Shown piece after piece: positions 16,813 to 26,275 of a stretch of DNA of 64,000 nucleotides. Under the pieces are notes generated by a model. The model saw nothing but the letters and a program-made list of their open reading frames with translations. It was not told the origin of the DNA and ran no database searches. The first letter of the stretch is position 1. Each line of letters starts with the position of its first letter. The stretch is taken from contig NZ_AP017928.1 in the NCBI RefSeq assembly GCF_003584645.1, positions 522,981 through 586,980 of the forward strand. Reading direction: 5' to 3'. Position numbers and translations under genes: made by a program. The DNA is from Methylocaldum marinum (GTDB lineage Bacteria; Pseudomonadota; Gammaproteobacteria; Methylococcales; Methylococcaceae).

Positions 16813-18070
16813 TTAAAGCGCGCCGTTACTCCACGGCCCGGTGATGGCGAAGGTAATGTCCGGGTTGGCCTGGATATTGACGAACAGCCACTCGTCCTGG
16901 AAGGTCGCGCCGGCGAACTCCGCACCGCGCTGGTTGCTGCTGTAGGTGACACCCTTACGCGAAATCGAGCCCATGCCCTCGGCTCTGAAGTCCATGTTGT
17001 TCTCACAGAACGGGAAGATCTTTCCGTCCACAGTCAGACCGTGCATGCGGGAGACGGCGTTGCTGCCGGCTTCGCAGAGGATCAGGCCGCCGCGCGGGCT
17101 TCAGGCGATGTTGTCCGGGTTGTCCAACACGTTGCGATCGGTCGACTGGTAAACCAGGCTGAAGGTTTCGTTGACAGAATCGTAGGCGACGATCTGGCCG
17201 CGGCCCGTAACACCGCCGCTGATCGAGCAGACATAAATGATGCCGTTGCCGTACCACACGCCTTCGCACCGACGCAGGCTTGCGGCGCCTTGCACGATGC
17301 CCTGGGAAACCACGCGGCCGTATATGGTGCCGGTGATGAAGGGCTTGTTCGGCTCCTCGATATCCACCCACTCGACATCTCAGCTTGCACCCGCAGGCTA
17401 GGCGACGCCGGTGTCGTAGTAGGGGTAAGAAACGCCATTGATTGTGCGGGTGGCATTGGGAGCAACAACGAGTTTCATCATCTGCAGCCTGCCGCCCCTG
17501 GCCGGCCTGCCCGGCAGGTTGGGAATGAAGCGCTAGAAACCGGACGGCGTGCTGTCCTCGCTCTCGTAAACGATGCCGGTGGCCGGATCGACCGCGATGG
17601 CTTCGTGGCTGAAGCAGCCCATGTCGACCAGCGCGATAGGCTTGGCTTCGCCAATCGCCGGGACGTCGAAGCAGTAGCCGTGCTGTTTGGTGTAGGCGGG
17701 ATTGGTGTGCAGGCCGTTGGTGGTTTCCTCGCGGCTGATCCACGAATTCCAATCGGAATGCCGTCGTCCATGATGTCGCCGGTCCAGCCGTACGACCAGT
17801 ACCTGAAGCCTTCCGGCAGATTCAGCAGTGGCAGCCCGATAGCTTCGTCAAATACCGGCGAGAGCGGACCGTAAGCGGGGCTGAAGGGGATATTTTCGGC
17901 GCGGGCCTGGCCCGAACCGAGGATGCTGTATGGCATGGCGACAGCGGCGATACCGCGCTTGATGAAACCGCGGCGGCTGAGTGTCTAGTTGGAGTCGAGT
18001 TCTTTCTTGGTGTCGGCGACCGCCAGGTCGCGGATCAAATCGATATGGTCGTCACGAGTCGGGATGCGAG
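16813..18070 (-). pseudogene. PhoX/DUF839-like phosphatase gene with many stops
   Basis: Several frames join into one degraded protein: TRDDHIDLIRDLAVADTKKELDSN, stop, TLSRRGFIKRGIAAVAMP (a Tat signal), LPEGFRYWSYGWTGDIMDDGIPI, frameshift, NSWISREETTNGL, VYESEDSTPSGF, stop (TAG), RFIPNLPGRP, then GVA, stop, PAGAS, stop, DVEWVDIEEPNKPF, DNIA, stop (TGA), SPRGGLILCEAG, and a final piece to 16813. The order and motifs fit DUF839/PhoX alkaline-phosphatase-like proteins, which are Tat-exported. At least five in-frame stops and a frameshift make it clearly dead. It lies beside the broken tatBC genes. Confidence 0.7.
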
Positions 18071-18341
18071 CTCCGGTTATTATGCTGTCATCGGTCTGGA
18101 AGCCGCCAGTCCAAGCGTTTTCCCGCTACGACCTTCCGTCCAATCGGAATCGATGGCGCGGATTGCGTTACGAGAATGTCCATGGACGCATACTGGAATC
18201 CAAAAATGACAGGTGTGAGTCGATCTGATTACAGCTTGGCGCCCCCGGTATTGCCCATAGGTATCCGCCAAAATAGATGTCCTATTTTCGCCTCGCAACG
18301 ACAACCCTCCCTGTCATTGCGAGGCACGACTGAACCGGCTT

Positions 18342-18441
18342 CTAGTGCTTAATTGCAAAAATAAACGATACAAAAATCCAATATAACAAATTGATTATAT
18401 GTGGGTTTTTGTATTCGCTGATTAGAGCGATTAAGCACTAG
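18342..18441. mobile_element. 100-bp MITE-like element
   Basis: CTAGTGCTTAAT (18342-18353) and its exact reverse complement (18430-18441) bound a strongly AT-rich 100-bp block. Inner arms also pair imperfectly: GATACAAAAATCC near 18367 against GGGTTTTTGTATT near 18403. It has no coding capacity. Terminal inverted repeats with an AT-rich core fit a non-autonomous transposable element. It lies at the 3' side of the phospholipase gene in the 18071-18486 gap, where nothing else was recognised. Confidence 0.7.
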
Positions 18442-18486
18442 TTCCCTGTTGTCACTCGGTCCGAGCGCTTCGGCGACGGTGATCGA

Positions 18487-20715
18487 TCATCCGATCACTG
18501 ACGCCTTATGGCTCGGGTCCGAAACGGCCGACGAAGCCTCGGTCGAAGGGCTCGAATCGTGACCCATCAGCGGGTCGCTGACTGTATCCTTCCCGGTTTC
18601 GAGTCGGCCGGCGAAGCGCCGCTCGAAGTTCTCGGCTTGAACGATTAGGTCGTACCAGTTGCCGGTGCGCTCCAGACTGAACACCCGTTGCAGAATCTTG
18701 CCCGGAGGGACCACGAAGTTACGCACGCGATCCAGGCGGTAGGCGGTTGCGTTGACCGTAAACTCTACCGGCCGCGTACCGGCGTTGCGGAGCGTGAGTT
18801 TTATCTTGCGGTGTTTAGCATCGTAGCTGAGCCAGGCCTCCGGGCGGACCAGGGCTGGAACGACGGCCAGGCCCGCGAAGCTGCGCACAAAACCGTTGGC
18901 GCCATAGACCCACAGATCGTACGCACCATTGTCGCTCGCATAGGTGTCCCAGAAGTCGTCCGAGAGCATCTTGCCGGCTTCCACGGTGTAGCGGCGCGGG
19001 ATGTGATCGAGGTGTAACTTGTCGTAAACATGGAAGACCGCGCCCTGCTTGCCGCTGTTGCTGAAGTGCAGGTTGATGCGCCCTTGGTCGGTGACTGAGC
19101 CGGTGACGTTCAACTCGTAAGGCAGCGAACGCGACCAGCGCATGCCGAGCTCCTGGTACAGCGGTTGCGGCGTGGCCGGCGCACTCGGCGGCGGCAGGGT
19201 TTTCGACACCGCTTCGATTTCTTCGTAGTTGCTCGTATCGGGCAGTTGCGGAAAACGCCGATCGTTCGGATGCTCGAAATCGAAGGCCGACGTCAGGTCG
19301 CCGCACACCGTGCGGTGCCAAGGCGTGATGGCCGGAATCGTGACGCCGAAGCGCTTCTCGATGAACTGGCCCACGGAAGTGTGATCGAACACCTGCGAGG
19401 AGACCCAGCCGCCGCGGCTCCAGGGCGAAACCACGTACATGGGCACGCGCGGGCCGAGGCCCCACGGGCGCAGGTTGCCGGAGATCGTGTCCTCGGCGCG
19501 CACGTACTTGTTGTCGACGTCGTGGAAATACATGCCCTCCAGCGGAATGGTGGAGTCGCCGGCGAGACTGCCGTCGATGTTGTACGACGGCACTGCGGGC
19601 GGCGGCACATGGTCGAACAGGCCATCGTTCTCGTCGAAGGTGAGGAAGAACACCGTCTTGCTCCACACTTCGGGGTTCGCTGTGAGCGCATCCAACACCT
19701 GGTGCGTGAAGTCGCCGCCGCGCGCGGGGCTCGAAGGTCCACCCGGATGCTCGGATTGCAGGCGCGAGGGCAGCACCCAGGACACCTCGGGCAGGGTGTC
19801 GTCGAGTACGTGTTGCCTCAGATCGTCGAGCGACCAGTGCGTCATCCCGTTCTTGTAGAGTGGAGAGTCGGGCTGCGCGGTGCGGAAACTTTCGAAGGCG
19901 AGGCACCCGTGCATCGCCCCGGTCCAGTTATCGTTCGGGTTCTGATAGATACGCCAGCTGATGCCGGCGGCCTCAAGCACGTCCGGAATCGTCGCCCAGT
20001 TGAACGCGCTGCCCTGGTAGGTGTAGCCGGGCTCCGGCAGGGCGCCCTTGATCCAGCAGCGCAGGTTGACCGGTTCGCCGTTCGTGTCGGTGCAGTTGAT
20101 ACCGGCCGCGCGCTGCGCCGGGTCGAAGCCCGAGCCGGACCAGAACACGATGCGGTTCGGATCGGTGCCGCTCTGTACCGAGCAGAAGTAGTTGTCGCAG
20201 ATGGTGAAGGCCTCGGCCAGCGCCCACTGGAACGGCGCCTCCTCGCGCGTGTAGTAGCCCATCGAGTACTGCGTTTTGGCCTTCGCCCAGTAGCCGAACT
20301 TGCCCTGATTCCACGCCAGCTGCGCGTCTGGGAAGTTGTGTGGTGTGGAAGGGATGAGCGCCGCGTTCATCGTGCTCTTGTCGAGGCGATAGGGCGTGAT
20401 CTCACGCGAGCCGTCGGATTCAAACCACACCGGTTTGCCGCTGGCGAGCGGGATCGGGAAGCGGTCGCCGAAACCGCGCACGCCCCGCAGCGCGCCGAAG
20501 TAGTGATCAAAGGAGCGGTTCTCCTGCATCAGGATGACGATGTGTTTCACATCCTTAATCGAGCGTGTGCGTTCGTGGGCAGGGATGGCAAGCGCCTTGT
20601 GGATTGCGGGCGGCATCACGGATAACGCGGCCGTCGCGCCCGCCATGGCGGCGCTAGAGCGCAGAAAATGGCGGCGCTTCGGATCGTGGGTGTGATCGTC
20701 TTGGTGATCGGACAT
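18487..20715 (-). CDS. plc: Tat-exported phospholipase C (phosphocholine-preferring family)
   Basis: 742 residues. ATG 20715 (MSDHQDDH) is chosen over ATG 20742 because GGAGG lies 7 bases upstream. The N-terminus has a Tat signal (KRRHFLRSSAAMAGATAALS). The phosphoesterase domain (about 45-480) carries IVILMQENRSFDHYFGALRG, the family metal/catalytic motif, and later TFDENDGLFDHVPPP. Two C-terminal beta domains follow (about 520-715, NLHFSNSGKQGAVFHVYD and IKLTLRNAGTRPVEF). It hydrolyses phosphatidylcholine or sphingomyelin-like substrates in the periplasm or outside. It needs Tat export, yet the adjacent tatB/tatC are broken. It appears intact and stands alone. Confidence 0.9.
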   Translation of the reverse strand: MSDHQDDHTHDPKRRHFLRSSAAMAGATAALSVMPPAIHKALAIPAHERTRSIKDVKHIVILMQENRSFDHYFGALRGVRGFGDRFPIPLASGKPVWFESDGSREITPYRLDKSTMNAALIPSTPHNFPDAQLAWNQGKFGYWAKAKTQYSMGYYTREEAPFQWALAEAFTICDNYFCSVQSGTDPNRIVFWSGSGFDPAQRAAGINCTDTNGEPVNLRCWIKGALPEPGYTYQGSAFNWATIPDVLEAAGISWRIYQNPNDNWTGAMHGCLAFESFRTAQPDSPLYKNGMTHWSLDDLRQHVLDDTLPEVSWVLPSRLQSEHPGGPSSPARGGDFTHQVLDALTANPEVWSKTVFFLTFDENDGLFDHVPPPAVPSYNIDGSLAGDSTIPLEGMYFHDVDNKYVRAEDTISGNLRPWGLGPRVPMYVVSPWSRGGWVSSQVFDHTSVGQFIEKRFGVTIPAITPWHRTVCGDLTSAFDFEHPNDRRFPQLPDTSNYEEIEAVSKTLPPPSAPATPQPLYQELGMRWSRSLPYELNVTGSVTDQGRINLHFSNSGKQGAVFHVYDKLHLDHIPRRYTVEAGKMLSDDFWDTYASDNGAYDLWVYGANGFVRSFAGLAVVPALVRPEAWLSYDAKHRKIKLTLRNAGTRPVEFTVNATAYRLDRVRNFVVPPGKILQRVFSLERTGNWYDLIVQAENFERRFAGRLETGKDTVSDPLMGHDSSPSTEASSAVSDPSHKASVIG

Positions 20716-21153
20716 GAAATGACCTCCGTTTTGTTCTGTCATGAAACGACGAGGTCGCCGGCGTGGACCCCAAAATCCGCAAACGGCGAGCGTCGGCGAT
20801 TATTGGCAACGGAAATGACCGTTGGATTACGGACTTATGAACTTTTGGAGTACGGCGGGAACCACAATTGATGTATCCGAGTTTTCGCCAATGTTCCTGC
20901 CCGACGTCGCAACCAAGAAGGAAATCCAATGCGTGCTGCCGCCATTGGGGAAGGATAGGAGGGGTAACGGAAATGACCGGTTTTCCGTTACCCCCAGCCA
21001 ATGACGTCCATCGATCCGACGGCCTTCCCCGGTTTTGCATGCTCTCCCTGCATATAGGTCTGGTGTACCGAATCTCGAACGTCGTCATTTCGTGGGTCAG
21101 TCATGATTACTCCTGTGAATTCGATTGTTGCTGCGATGGCGGCATCAGAGCCC
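20716..21153. other. Gene-free gap with a 13-bp hairpin
   Basis: 438 bases. GGGGTAACGGAAA at 20961-20973 pairs exactly with TTTCCGTTACCCC at 20982-20994 around 8 bases. The element's half-sequence AACGGAAATGACCG also occurs near 20809 (AACGGAAATGACCGTT), so the hairpin may derive from a duplicated motif. The left end holds the phospholipase promoter region. No gene is seen. Confidence 0.55.
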
Positions 21154-22029
21154 CTATGAACTCTTGGCCCCTGTCGGGCTTTCCGCCAAGGCTTGCAGGC
21201 GTTCGACACCGACCGGCCCGTCGTTTTGCAGTGCAACGACGGCGTAACGGGAAGCATGACGGCTTGCGACCGCCTCGATCCGGGGCCGTTCGTTCATGGC
21301 CCGCTTCCGCAGCAGGGGCGAACAGCTTCTGGCTTGCAGCCAGGCTTTGGTTGATGATCCAGGCCCACGGCTCGATGCCGGCACGGCGAAGATCGTTCTG
21401 CAGGTTGGCGGCTTCCAGCACGGGCGTCGTCTCCGCCAAGGTTGCGATAGGAATCCTGGTCTGCTTGGGATCCTGCAGCCGCATCATCGGGGTGGTGTAA
21501 TGCATGTCTCTGCGCATTTTGGCGAACCACTTCACGGTGGTAGGCTCCGGTCGCGTCCAACAGCAACAGGGTGTGGCCGGTGGGAGCGATGTCCATAACC
21601 ACAAATTTCTTGCCGGCCTCGCGGATGATGCGGGAGAAAGCCTGAAAAACCGCGATTTCCTCGGTGCAGGGTGAGCGCAAGTCCTCTTCCGGCAGCACCC
21701 GACCCTGAGCGTCGAGGTCCTTGGCTTTGGTTTCCAGCACATGAGCGCGATAACGCTTGGTTTCCACTTGCGGATCGATACGACTGACGGTCAGGTGCTC
21801 GATCAATTCGGGCAGTGTCTCGGTCAAGTATGCGGCCGGATCGGAGGTGGTGAGATGCACCGGCATTCCACGTCGCGCCAAACCCACGGCAATGCGGCGG
21901 TCTGGGTGGTTTTGCCCACGCCGCCTTTGCCCATGAGCATCACCAGGCCATGTTTCGGCCACTTGCTCGATCAGGTGAGACAGGTCAGGCGTATCGAAAG
22001 TCCGGTCCTCCATTTCGATCGTCTGTTTC
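21154..22029 (-). pseudogene. arsA: Frameshifted C-terminal half of arsA (arsenite pump ATPase)
   Basis: Read on the minus strand in three frames, the DNA gives TFDTPDLSHLIEQ, then HGLVMLMGKGGVGKTT (the second P-loop, in another frame near 21920-21955), IAVGLARRGMPVHLTTSDPAAYLTETLPELIEHL, FVVMDIAPTGHTLLLLDATGAYHREV, TPMMRLQDPKQTRIPIATLAETTPVLEAANLQNDLRRAGIEPWAWIINQSL and MNERPRIEAVASRHASRYAVV. This is the A2 half of ArsA, which energises ArsB arsenite efflux. The A1 half is absent, cut at the junction with conjugative-element DNA near 22030. At least three frameshifts make it non-functional. No arsB, arsC or arsR is nearby. Confidence 0.8.
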
Positions 22030-22082
22030 TCGGTACGTTCGCGCTGGTGCTTGCGCTCTTCGTAGGATTCCGCGCGTCGGCG

Positions 22083-22450
22083 AAAACCCCCTCCTGGACC
22101 ATGCCGGGCTCGGCGGGGGCGCCGCCCATCCCACCGCTGCGCCGGAACCGGCCTACCCGGTGCCGCGGAACGCCACCCTGATCGGCTCCACCGGCATGAC
22201 CGCGCTGATCGGGCGGATTCCGATCAAAGGCCAGGTGGAGGACCCGTATCCCTTAAAGGTGATCGTGGGCTCCGACAACCTCGCCGCCAACGGGCTCGAG
22301 ATTCCGGGCGTCGACGGCATGATCTTCTCCGGGACCGCGATCGGCGACTGGGCGCTCTCTTGTGTCCGGGGCACCCTGCATTCGGTGACGTTCGTGTTCG
22401 ACGACGGCACGATCCGCACCCTGAGTTCCGATGATCAGGGCGTGCAACGG
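22083..22450 (+). pseudogene. Fragment of ICE conjugation protein (TIGR03752/PFL_4705-like)
   Basis: PVPRNATLIGSTGMTALIGRIPIKGQVEDPYPLKVIVGSDNLAANGLEIPGVDGMIFSGTAIGDWALSCVRG is the conserved C-terminal region of a TraB-like family found in SXT-type and PFL-type integrative conjugative elements. The N-terminal half is missing (replaced by the arsA remnant on the other strand) and the last 80 or so residues are lost where the next gene begins. It marks the left end of an ICE remnant reaching to about 26.6 kb. Confidence 0.65.
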
Positions 22451-22852
22451 AAAGAGCAGCAGAGCGCCCAGGCCCAAGGCGCGCGGCCCCCACCACCGGG
22501 TCGGCTGCGCCACCGGCAGCAAGGACACCCTGCTGCCACAGGGGGGGGACCCACCATGCGGGAGGTTTACGATGCCCATTTCGAAAAAACCCGGCAGCGC
22601 CGAACGGAAGGCGCCCGACGGGAGCGGGGCGTGCGCGGCCCCGGCCACGCCGCCGTGAGCCTGGACGGCTGGACCCGCGAGGCCCACAGCGAGATCCAGC
22701 AACTCTTCCCGCGCCTGCCGAATCCGGACCTCGTCCTGTACGTGTTCCCGCACCTCTCGCCCCAGGGCCATCCGGTGCCGGGCTATGCCACCAGCTTTCC
22801 GATGTACGAGACGGTGGAATACGCCTTGCCGGGCGAAGCGGAGGGCTGGTGA
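22431..22852 (+). pseudogene. ICE lipoprotein (TIGR03751-like) with frameshift in a G-tract
   Basis: The first frame gives VGCATGSKDTLLPQGGDP with a lipobox-like Cys. At the run of eight G residues near 22541-22549 the frame shifts to TMREVYDAHFEKTRQ...WTREAHSEIQQLFPRLPNPDLVLYVFPHLS...GYATSFPMYETVEYALPGE. Together these match the TIGR03751 conjugative-transfer lipoprotein family. The G-tract suggests slippage: one base change would restore the frame. It overlaps the start of the traC-like gene by 1 base (TGATG), as expected for an ICE operon. The sequence before the lipobox is not a good signal peptide. Confidence 0.6.
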
Positions 22853-23110
22853 TGCCGCTGTTTTCGTTCCTGTCCAAACCCCGAGCCACCGAACCCGCGC
22901 CACGCGGGCCGTTCGACCGGACCACGCCGCCCACCGAGACGGACGTCAGGCGGCGCTACGAGCGGCCGAGCTGTTTCACCAACCATCTGCCCTGGCTCGA
23001 CTGCGATCCCGAACACCGGGTCTTTCTGCTCGTAAGCGTCCGGCTGTCCGCATAATTCCCACCGATTAGCGCCTGAGTCACAGTATCGCCATATTCCCGA
23101 AGAGGAGGAG

Positions 23111-23413
23111 ATGGCGATGACGAAACAAGAACGAGAGATGCATTGGCGGGTCCTGCTGGAGCAACAGGCAGGGAGTGGGTTGTCGGTGCGCGCTTGGTGT
23201 GCGCGCGAGGCGGTCAGCTATGCGGCGTTCATCTACTGGCGTCGACGCGTAGCGCAGCCAGCGGTGGTGGCGCCACTGACGTTGATGCGGGTAGATGGCG
23301 GTGAGACAGCAGTCGGTGGTCTGTGGTTGTCGGTGGGCGGGGTTCGCATCGAGGTGAAACCGGGGTTCGATGCCGGGTTGTTGAAGCAGGTGGTGGCCGC
23401 ATTGGTCTCGTGA
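23111..23413 (+). CDS. tnpA: IS66 accessory protein TnpA
   Basis: 100 residues from ATG 23111 with AGGAGGAG upstream. The N-terminal part (EREMHWRVLLEQQAGSGLSVRAWCAREAVSYAAFIYWRRR) is the helix-turn-helix-like region of IS66 TnpA proteins; the C-terminus is LLKQVVAALVS. It is the first gene of IS66 elements and overlaps tnpB by the ATGA arrangement typical of these operons. Its exact role in transposition is not known, although IS66 transposition generally requires it. Confidence 0.9.
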   Translation: MAMTKQEREMHWRVLLEQQAGSGLSVRAWCAREAVSYAAFIYWRRRVAQPAVVAPLTLMRVDGGETAVGGLWLSVGGVRIEVKPGFDAGLLKQVVAALVS

Positions 23414-23754
23414 TGCTGGCGACGATTCTGAGTGCGGCGGCGGTGTATGTGGTGGCCGAGCCGGTCGATTTGCGCAAGTCCATCGATGGTTTGGCGCTGG
23501 CGGTGGAGAGCAGTCTGGGGCATTCGCCGTTATCGGGTGCGGTGTTCGTGTTTTTCAACCGGGGCCGGGACAAGGTGAAGCTGTTGTGGTGGGATCGTCA
23601 CGGTTTCTGGCTGGCCTACAAGCGGCTGGAGAAAGGCCGCTTCCGCAAGCCGGTTCAGGGGACGATTTCGCGCTCGGACCTGCTGCTGTTGCTGGAAGGC
23701 GTGGACCTGACGGTGGCCCGTTTCCGCGCGGTTCGCGCGGGTCGGGTCGGCTGA
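23413..23754 (+). CDS. tnpB: IS66 accessory protein TnpB
   Basis: 113 residues from ATG 23413, overlapping the tnpA stop. It contains the conserved IS66 Orf2 sequence (VVAEPVDLRKSIDGLALAVE...GAVFVFFNRGRDKVKLLWWDRHGFWLAYKRLEKGRF). A longer frame from 23323 overlaps tnpA and is not used. The protein is required with TnpA and TnpC for transposition; it is not the RNA-guided TnpB of IS200/IS605 elements despite the shared name. Confidence 0.92.
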   Translation: MLATILSAAAVYVVAEPVDLRKSIDGLALAVESSLGHSPLSGAVFVFFNRGRDKVKLLWWDRHGFWLAYKRLEKGRFRKPVQGTISRSDLLLLLEGVDLTVARFRAVRAGRVG

Positions 23755-23812
23755 GTCGAAAGTGCCTGAAACCCGCATCAGAGCTGGGCTTTCGGGTGGT
23801 CCACCGGGTATA

Positions 23813-25324
23813 ATGGCAGCCATGAATGCCGCCGCTCTCGCCGAAGAAAATCGTACTCTAAAGGCCACCCTGGCCCAGCGCGAGGCGCGCATCGAACGGC
23901 TGGAATTCGACCTAGCGCAGCTGAAGAAGCTGCTGTTCGGCGCCCGTTCCGAGCGACTGGCGACCCTCCCCGACATCGACCAACTGCCGCTGTGGGATGA
24001 GGTGCCCGAGGACGCCCCCGTCGCCAGTCCGGTGGCGTTCAAGACGGTGGTGGTGCAATCGCCCGCCAAGAATCAACCGAAGCGCACCGCACTGCCGGCG
24101 CATCTGCCGCGAGAGATCGTGGTATTGCCGTTGTCGGCACAAGACCGGCAGTGTCCTGCCTGCGGTGAGGAACGGCCGGTGATCGGCTACGAAAGCTCCG
24201 AACGCTTGGATTACGTCCCGGCGCAACTGAAGGTCGTGGAAACGCGGCGGGAAAAGTGCGCCTGCGCGAAGTGCCAAGGGCAGTTGACCACGGTACCGGC
24301 CCCGCCGCAAATCATCGAGCAGGGCATCCCTCTGCCGGGTCTTCTGGCACATCTGCTGATGGCCAAATACGGCTATCACCTGCCGCTGTACCGCATCGAG
24401 CAAATCTTTGCCCACCAGGGTGTCCCCATTGCCCGCACCACGTTGTGCGACTGGGTCATCCAGAGCGGCTGGCAGCTGCAGCCCTTGGTCGAGCGGATGC
24501 TGGCGTTGCTCAAGCAACAGCCGGTGATCTTCTCGGACGACACCACTGTGGCGGTGCAGGACCGCGGCAAGACGCGGGAAACCCGGTTTTGGGTATACGC
24601 CGGCCACTCGCCGCCCATCGTCGTCTATGACCACACCGAAACCCGGGCGGGCAAGCATCCCAAGGCCAAACTGGAAGGCTACAGCGGCTACCTGCAGGCG
24701 GACGCCTATGCCGGTTACGACCAGATCTTCGCCGCAGGCAAGGTCCTGGAAGTGGCGTGCTGGGCGCATGCGCGCCGCAAGTTCTTCGAGATTGCCCGAC
24801 AGACCGAGAACGGCAAGCGCATCAGCGCCCATGAGGCCTTGGAGTACATCGGCCGGCTCTACGCCATCGAACGGGAGGCCAAGGAACAGCAACTCGACGC
24901 CGAAGGCACCCGAAAGCTACGGCAGGAACAGGCGCGGCCGATCCTGGCCGAGTTCAAGGCCTGGCTCGAAGACCGGCTGCGCCAGCTGGCGCCCAAGACC
25001 CCCACTGCCCAGGCCATCGGCTATGCCCTCAAGAACTGGCCGGCGCTGGAGCGCTATACCGAAGACGGTCGCCTGGAGATCGACAACAACCGCAGTGAGC
25101 GGGCGATCCGCCCCCTCACCATCGGCCGCAAGAACTGGCTGTTCCTCGGCTCGCCCAAGGGCGGCCAGGTCGCCGCCACGGTGTTCAGCCTCATCCAAAC
25201 CTGCAAGGAACTCGACCTCAACCCAGAGGCCTACCTGAAAGACGTCCTGACCCGTTTACCCACCACCAAGCAGAGGGAGATCGACAGCCTGCTACCCCAC
25301 AACTGGAAACCAGCCAACGTATAA
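23813..25324 (+). CDS. tnpC: IS66 transposase TnpC
   Basis: About 503 residues from ATG 23813 (MAAMNAAALAEENRTLK). An N-terminal coiled coil (about 5-50) is followed by a zinc-finger-like region (CPACGEERP, CACAKCQG) and the DDE catalytic core: SDDTTVAV, LQADAYAGYD and the late Glu in EIDNNRSERAIRP. The conserved IS66 C-terminus (IGRKNWLFLGSPKGG) is complete. A longer frame back to 23762 lacks a better start. It is full length and apparently active. Confidence 0.93.
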   Translation: MAAMNAAALAEENRTLKATLAQREARIERLEFDLAQLKKLLFGARSERLATLPDIDQLPLWDEVPEDAPVASPVAFKTVVVQSPAKNQPKRTALPAHLPREIVVLPLSAQDRQCPACGEERPVIGYESSERLDYVPAQLKVVETRREKCACAKCQGQLTTVPAPPQIIEQGIPLPGLLAHLLMAKYGYHLPLYRIEQIFAHQGVPIARTTLCDWVIQSGWQLQPLVERMLALLKQQPVIFSDDTTVAVQDRGKTRETRFWVYAGHSPPIVVYDHTETRAGKHPKAKLEGYSGYLQADAYAGYDQIFAAGKVLEVACWAHARRKFFEIARQTENGKRISAHEALEYIGRLYAIEREAKEQQLDAEGTRKLRQEQARPILAEFKAWLEDRLRQLAPKTPTAQAIGYALKNWPALERYTEDGRLEIDNNRSERAIRPLTIGRKNWLFLGSPKGGQVAATVFSLIQTCKELDLNPEAYLKDVLTRLPTTKQREIDSLLPHNWKPANV

Positions 25325-26275
25325 GGTCCTGACGGTTAACTGTTCGGCGGCATCAGGAAAAGACTGTCCTCCAGCGGACGCTTACTTCTGCTCGACGGCG
25401 GCCGCAATGTCGGCGCCTTGTTCGAGATCCGGCCCGCCGGCGTCGAGGCGCGCCCGGAGGCGTGGCTGGCCGAGTTCCGCGACAAGATCCAGTGGTGCTC
25501 ACGGGTTCGGTCGCGGAGCAACAATACCCCTGGATCTTCCAGCTTTTCGTCCACGACGAGTACCGGCTCGACAGCCTGGCCGACGAGGTGGAGGCCTACG
25601 CGCGCGATGAGGTCCGAGATTCGGCGTACACGCGCCACTGGCTGGCCGCGCTGCGCGACCACTGCGCCGACATTGCGCGGCCCGGCGGGCTATTCCATGA
25701 CGATCAGGTCACGGGCGGGCCGTGGCAAGGCAATCGACGGAAAATCCACGCGTGCTTGTTCAGGCGGCGCAGCGCCACCCAATTGCTCAAGGGACCGGAT
25801 GAGCTGGGTCCGATCCGCGATCTGCCGGGGCTGGCCGAACTCGAGCCGCCGCGGCGTGCCCGGGCACTCGAAATGGCCGATGCCTTGAGCCTCTTCTGTA
25901 CCGAGGGAAGCCTCGAAGCCAAGCTGTTCAATTGACGGGGGCAGCTCTGGCCGGAAGCCGACGTCACCGTGTTCGCGATGGGCGTCCTCGCGCAGGAAGG
26001 CTACGAGGATAAGCTGACGGTCGCCTACATCTCGCTGATGAATCACATCCACGCCATGGTCGAGTAGCATCAGTACGAGGGCCGGCCGACGCTGGTGCTC
26101 ACCGACGAGGCCCACATCGTCGCCACCAATCCGCTGTTGGCCCCCGACGTCGTCAAGATCTCGAAGATGTGGCGGCGCTATGGCGCCTGCTTGTGGCTCG
26201 CCACCCAAAACCTCCAGGACTTTCCCGATGCGGCCCGGCGGATGCTCAACATGATGGAATGGTGGCTGACCCTCT

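Larger units (their letters stand above)
23032..25385 (+). mobile_element. Complete IS66-family insertion sequence (2354 bp)
   Basis: The element is bounded by inverted ends GTAAGCGTCCG (23032-23042) and CGGACGCTTAC (25375-25385), typical IS66-family termini. The 8-bp target duplication TTCTGCTC is perfect on both sides (23024-23031 and 25386-25393). It carries the three IS66 genes tnpA, tnpB and tnpC, all open. Intact genes and identical duplications indicate a recent insertion compared with the decayed gene it interrupts. Confidence 0.95.
22852..26275 (+). pseudogene. ICE conjugative ATPase (TraC/PFL_4706-like), interrupted by IS66 and decayed
   Basis: ATG 22852 starts MPLFSFLSKPRATEP...CFTNHLPWLDCDPEHRVFLL. 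An IS66 element interrupts it at 23031; removing the element and one target copy restores RVFLLDGGRNVGALFEIRPAGVEARPEAWLAEFRDK. A frameshift near 25490 leads into LTGSVAEQQYPWIFQLFVHDE, and two stops follow (after AKLFN at 25933 and after HAMVE at 26065). The Walker B region TDEAHIVATNPLLAPDVVKISKMWRRYGACLWLATQNLQDFPDAARRMLNM is still readable. This VirB4-like ATPase powers the mating-pair secretion channel. Large parts, including Walker A, are missing, so decay began with more than the insertion. Confidence 0.75.

Noticed and set aside
19165..20625. Plus-strand open frame of 486 codons opposite the phospholipase gene
   Set aside because: Shadow frame: Arg/Val-rich and without any family motif, while the minus strand encodes a clear intact phospholipase.
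23413..23754. TnpB as an RNA-guided nuclease of the IS200/IS605 type
   Set aside because: The sequence is the short IS66 Orf2 protein (113 residues); the shared name is only nomenclature.
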